This document shows positions 32,714-34,028 of a stretch of 34,028 nucleotides of DNA, one piece after another. Position numbers and translations under genes: made by a program. The notes beneath the pieces were generated by a model, which was not told where the DNA came from, searched no databases, and saw only the letters and a program-made list of their open reading frames with translations. The DNA is taken from the NCBI GenBank assembly GCA_012839845.1, contig DUMM01000046.1:1-34028 (forward strand), written 5' to 3'. This DNA is from Bacillota bacterium. GTDB lineage: Bacteria > Bacillota > Limnochordia > DTU087. Within the stretch, counting starts at the first letter, position 1. Each line of letters opens with the position of its first letter.

Positions 32714-33723
32714 CCTTCTACCCCCCTCTCTCCGCTAATTACCACAGGTTCACCAGTGGCAATTGATTCCAGCGCTGCCAAGGCTATATCCAGCGCCGCT
32801 AAAGCTTCTTCTCCTGTGATCAAGGGTTCTTTCCCCTGACGCAGGCAGTCCAGGAAATGCTCCAACTCCAGCGTGTACGGATCCTTGTCAAGGGGATTCT
32901 CCGGCACTGCAACACCTGGCGCCCCCGCCGAGCTTTCTTTCTGCACGTAACTGCGAAAACCGGCTGCCCTCTTGGAGTCATGGGTTAGAAGGCCCCTCTC
33001 ACAGGCAAACTCAAACTTGGTGCCGAAGCCGCCCAAGTTGAGCCAGCTGCCTTCAACGCTGCCGATGACTCCGCTCTTAAACCTGAGGCTTACCAGCACA
33101 TGTTCCAGGCGGTTGTACGCCCGGCCATAGGTACCTTTGGCATAGACCCTTTCCACATCGCCCAGGGTCCAGCGGAGGAAGTCAAAATCATGGATGATAA
33201 GGTCCAGCGTCAGACCGCCGCTCCAAGGGAAGTGGGCGTACCAATCCTGCCAGGCAGTGGGAAACCCCCCTCCGCCCCGGAAGGTGTAGACCGTTCCGAC
33301 CCTTCCCAGCTCTCCTGCCTGAATAATCTCCCGGGCGCGGCGGTACTCGGGGAAGAAACGGACAACATGGCCGACGCCGAAAGTCACCCCCGCTTTGCGG
33401 CAGGCCTCGATCATGGCTGCCCCATCTTCCCGAGTCCGGGCCAAAGGCTTTTCGCAAAAGACGTGCTTGCCCGCCGCAGCGGCCATTTCCACGTGCTCCC
33501 GGTGAAGATGGGTGGGAAGGCAAATATCCACCACATCCAGATCTTCGTTGGTCAACATGTCGGCCAAGGTGGCGTAGCCCCGTACTCCGTACTTTTGGGC
33601 CAGCCTATCCCGGCGATCCCTTTGAATGTCGGCGACTGCCACCAGCTCACAGCCGGGAATCTGCTGGTAACTGGCAGCATGGACGGTACCCATGGTACCA
33701 AGCCCGACAATGCCAACTCTCAC
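32710..33723 (-). CDS. Gfo/Idh/MocA family oxidoreductase
   Basis: This 337-residue NAD(P)-dependent oxidoreductase likely acts on a sugar, inositol or related polyol. It has a canonical Rossmann start VGIVGLGTMGTVHA (3-16), the catalytic CEKPL (about 94-98) and GGLTLDLIIHDFDFLRW (about 172-188) with the Asp/His pair. The start is GTG 33723, with GGAGGTG 8 nt upstream; an overlapping ATG is blocked at once by TGA. It lies 61 bp after the RNase HI gene and overlaps the second Gfo gene by 4 bp. A pair of unlike Gfo enzymes side by side often acts in one catabolic route, for example oxidation and later reduction of the same sugar. Confidence 0.93.
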   Translation of the reverse strand: MRVGIVGLGTMGTVHAASYQQIPGCELVAVADIQRDRRDRLAQKYGVRGYATLADMLTNEDLDVVDICLPTHLHREHVEMAAAAGKHVFCEKPLARTREDGAAMIEACRKAGVTFGVGHVVRFFPEYRRAREIIQAGELGRVGTVYTFRGGGGFPTAWQDWYAHFPWSGGLTLDLIIHDFDFLRWTLGDVERVYAKGTYGRAYNRLEHVLVSLRFKSGVIGSVEGSWLNLGGFGTKFEFACERGLLTHDSKRAAGFRSYVQKESSAGAPGVAVPENPLDKDPYTLELEHFLDCLRQGKEPLITGEEALAALDIALAALESIATGEPVVISGERGVEG

Positions 33724-33784
33724 ATTTCTTCACCTCCGTGAAGTCCTGAAACGGCCTGGAAGCTGTTCGCCTGAACATTCTTCA

Positions 33785-34027
33785 TTACTCCGTATTCTTT
33801 GAGCTGCAGATGTTTCCTCCATCCGGCGGCTGTCGATCGCCGCTAGAGCTCCCTCTGAGAGCCTGTCTGGCCAGGTAATCACAGCGGTTGTTGAGTTCAT
33901 CGCCGCCGTGACCCTGCACTTTTATCCACCTTACCCTATGGGTTCTAGTAAGTTCCAGGAGTCGCTTCCAAAGGTCTTGGTTTTCGACCGGCTCTTTACG
34001 GGAATTCAGCCAGCCGCTTCGCTGCCA
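33785..34027 (-). CDS. rnhA: Ribonuclease HI, C-terminal part (cut by right edge)
   Basis: RNase HI degrades RNA in RNA-DNA hybrids. The minus strand read from the right edge gives [20 protein letters not shown], then [25 protein letters not shown] and a stop at 33785-33787; 80 residues are visible. The GH loop and the final catalytic Asp (NRCDYLA) match RNase HI. The last 23 or so residues (after LRGSSSGD) are a family-unlike tail rich in Ser, Pro and Gly. The N-terminal half with the other catalytic residues lies outside the window. The ORF track misses it because the start is absent. Confidence 0.93.
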   Translation of the reverse strand, partial: WQRSGWLNSRKEPVENQDLWKRLLELTRTHRVRWIKVQGHGGDELNNRCDYLARQALRGSSSGDRQPPDGGNICSSKNTE

Positions 34028-34028
34028 C

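Noticed and set aside
1-34028. CRISPR array, insertion sequence, prophage, tRNA or rRNA genes
   Set aside because: No regular repeat-spacer pattern, transposase, integrase, phage gene or cloverleaf-like sequence was found on either strand.

Overview
The window is about 34 kb of compact bacterial DNA, roughly 55-60% GC by eye, with nearly every gene on the minus strand. The gene families and their order point to a Gram-positive Bacillota lineage, probably a Clostridia- or Limnochordia-like anaerobe. The evidence is the hpf-secA-prfB block, the CsaB/TagA cell-wall genes, the FapA and FlgN-like proteins, the split transketolase, purine-rich Shine-Dalgarno sites (AAGGAG, GGAGG) and frequent GTG/TTG starts. 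The species cannot be named from the sequence alone.

Layout. 1-4833 (minus): a ctpB-type S41 protease, a PDZ membrane protein resembling MinJ, a divergent polysaccharide deacetylase, and the 5' part of uvrB with a LexA-like box and a repeat-rich leader. 5201-7356 (plus): a 23-residue hydrophobic ORF and an ABC-2 exporter pair. 7453-18588 (minus): one long tight transcription unit running secA, prfB (with the RF2 programmed +1 frameshift), a DUF2993 protein, a DUF5693 membrane protein, csaB, tagA, a YitT-family protein and the two transketolase halves, closed by a strong terminator. 18651-20533 (minus): hpf, a cold-shock gene with a structured leader, and a 98-residue zinc-ribbon gene, the last two with their own promoters and terminators. 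20544-25708 (minus): fapA, a P-type Ca2+ ATPase and a FlgN-like coiled-coil gene. 25875-26579 (plus): a metallophosphoesterase. 26593-27912 (minus): an acetate/4-hydroxybutyrate-type CoA-transferase.

28098-29373 (plus) is accessory in character: a candidate structured RNA, a stand-alone starch-binding module, a hairpin-rich stretch, a 57-residue zinc ribbon too short for the ORF track, and an unknown 111-residue protein. 29370-33723 (minus) holds two overlapping Gfo/Idh/MocA oxidoreductases, a regulator with three tandem XRE helix-turn-helix domains, and a CrtI-like FAD oxidoreductase. The C-terminal part of RNase HI sits at the right edge.

Working together. From memory, the order hpf-secA-prfB ... 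YitT-like ... ctpB-minJ-like ... uvrB matches the order around the same genes in Bacillus subtilis. This looks like an old Bacillota neighbourhood into which cell-envelope polymer genes, the transketolase halves and an ABC exporter are interleaved. The most likely places for undescribed biology are the DUF2993-DUF5693-CsaB-TagA-YitT envelope cluster, the triple-XRE/Gfo/CrtI operon, the RNA elements at 28098-28154 and 28532-28728, and the 23-residue membrane peptide.
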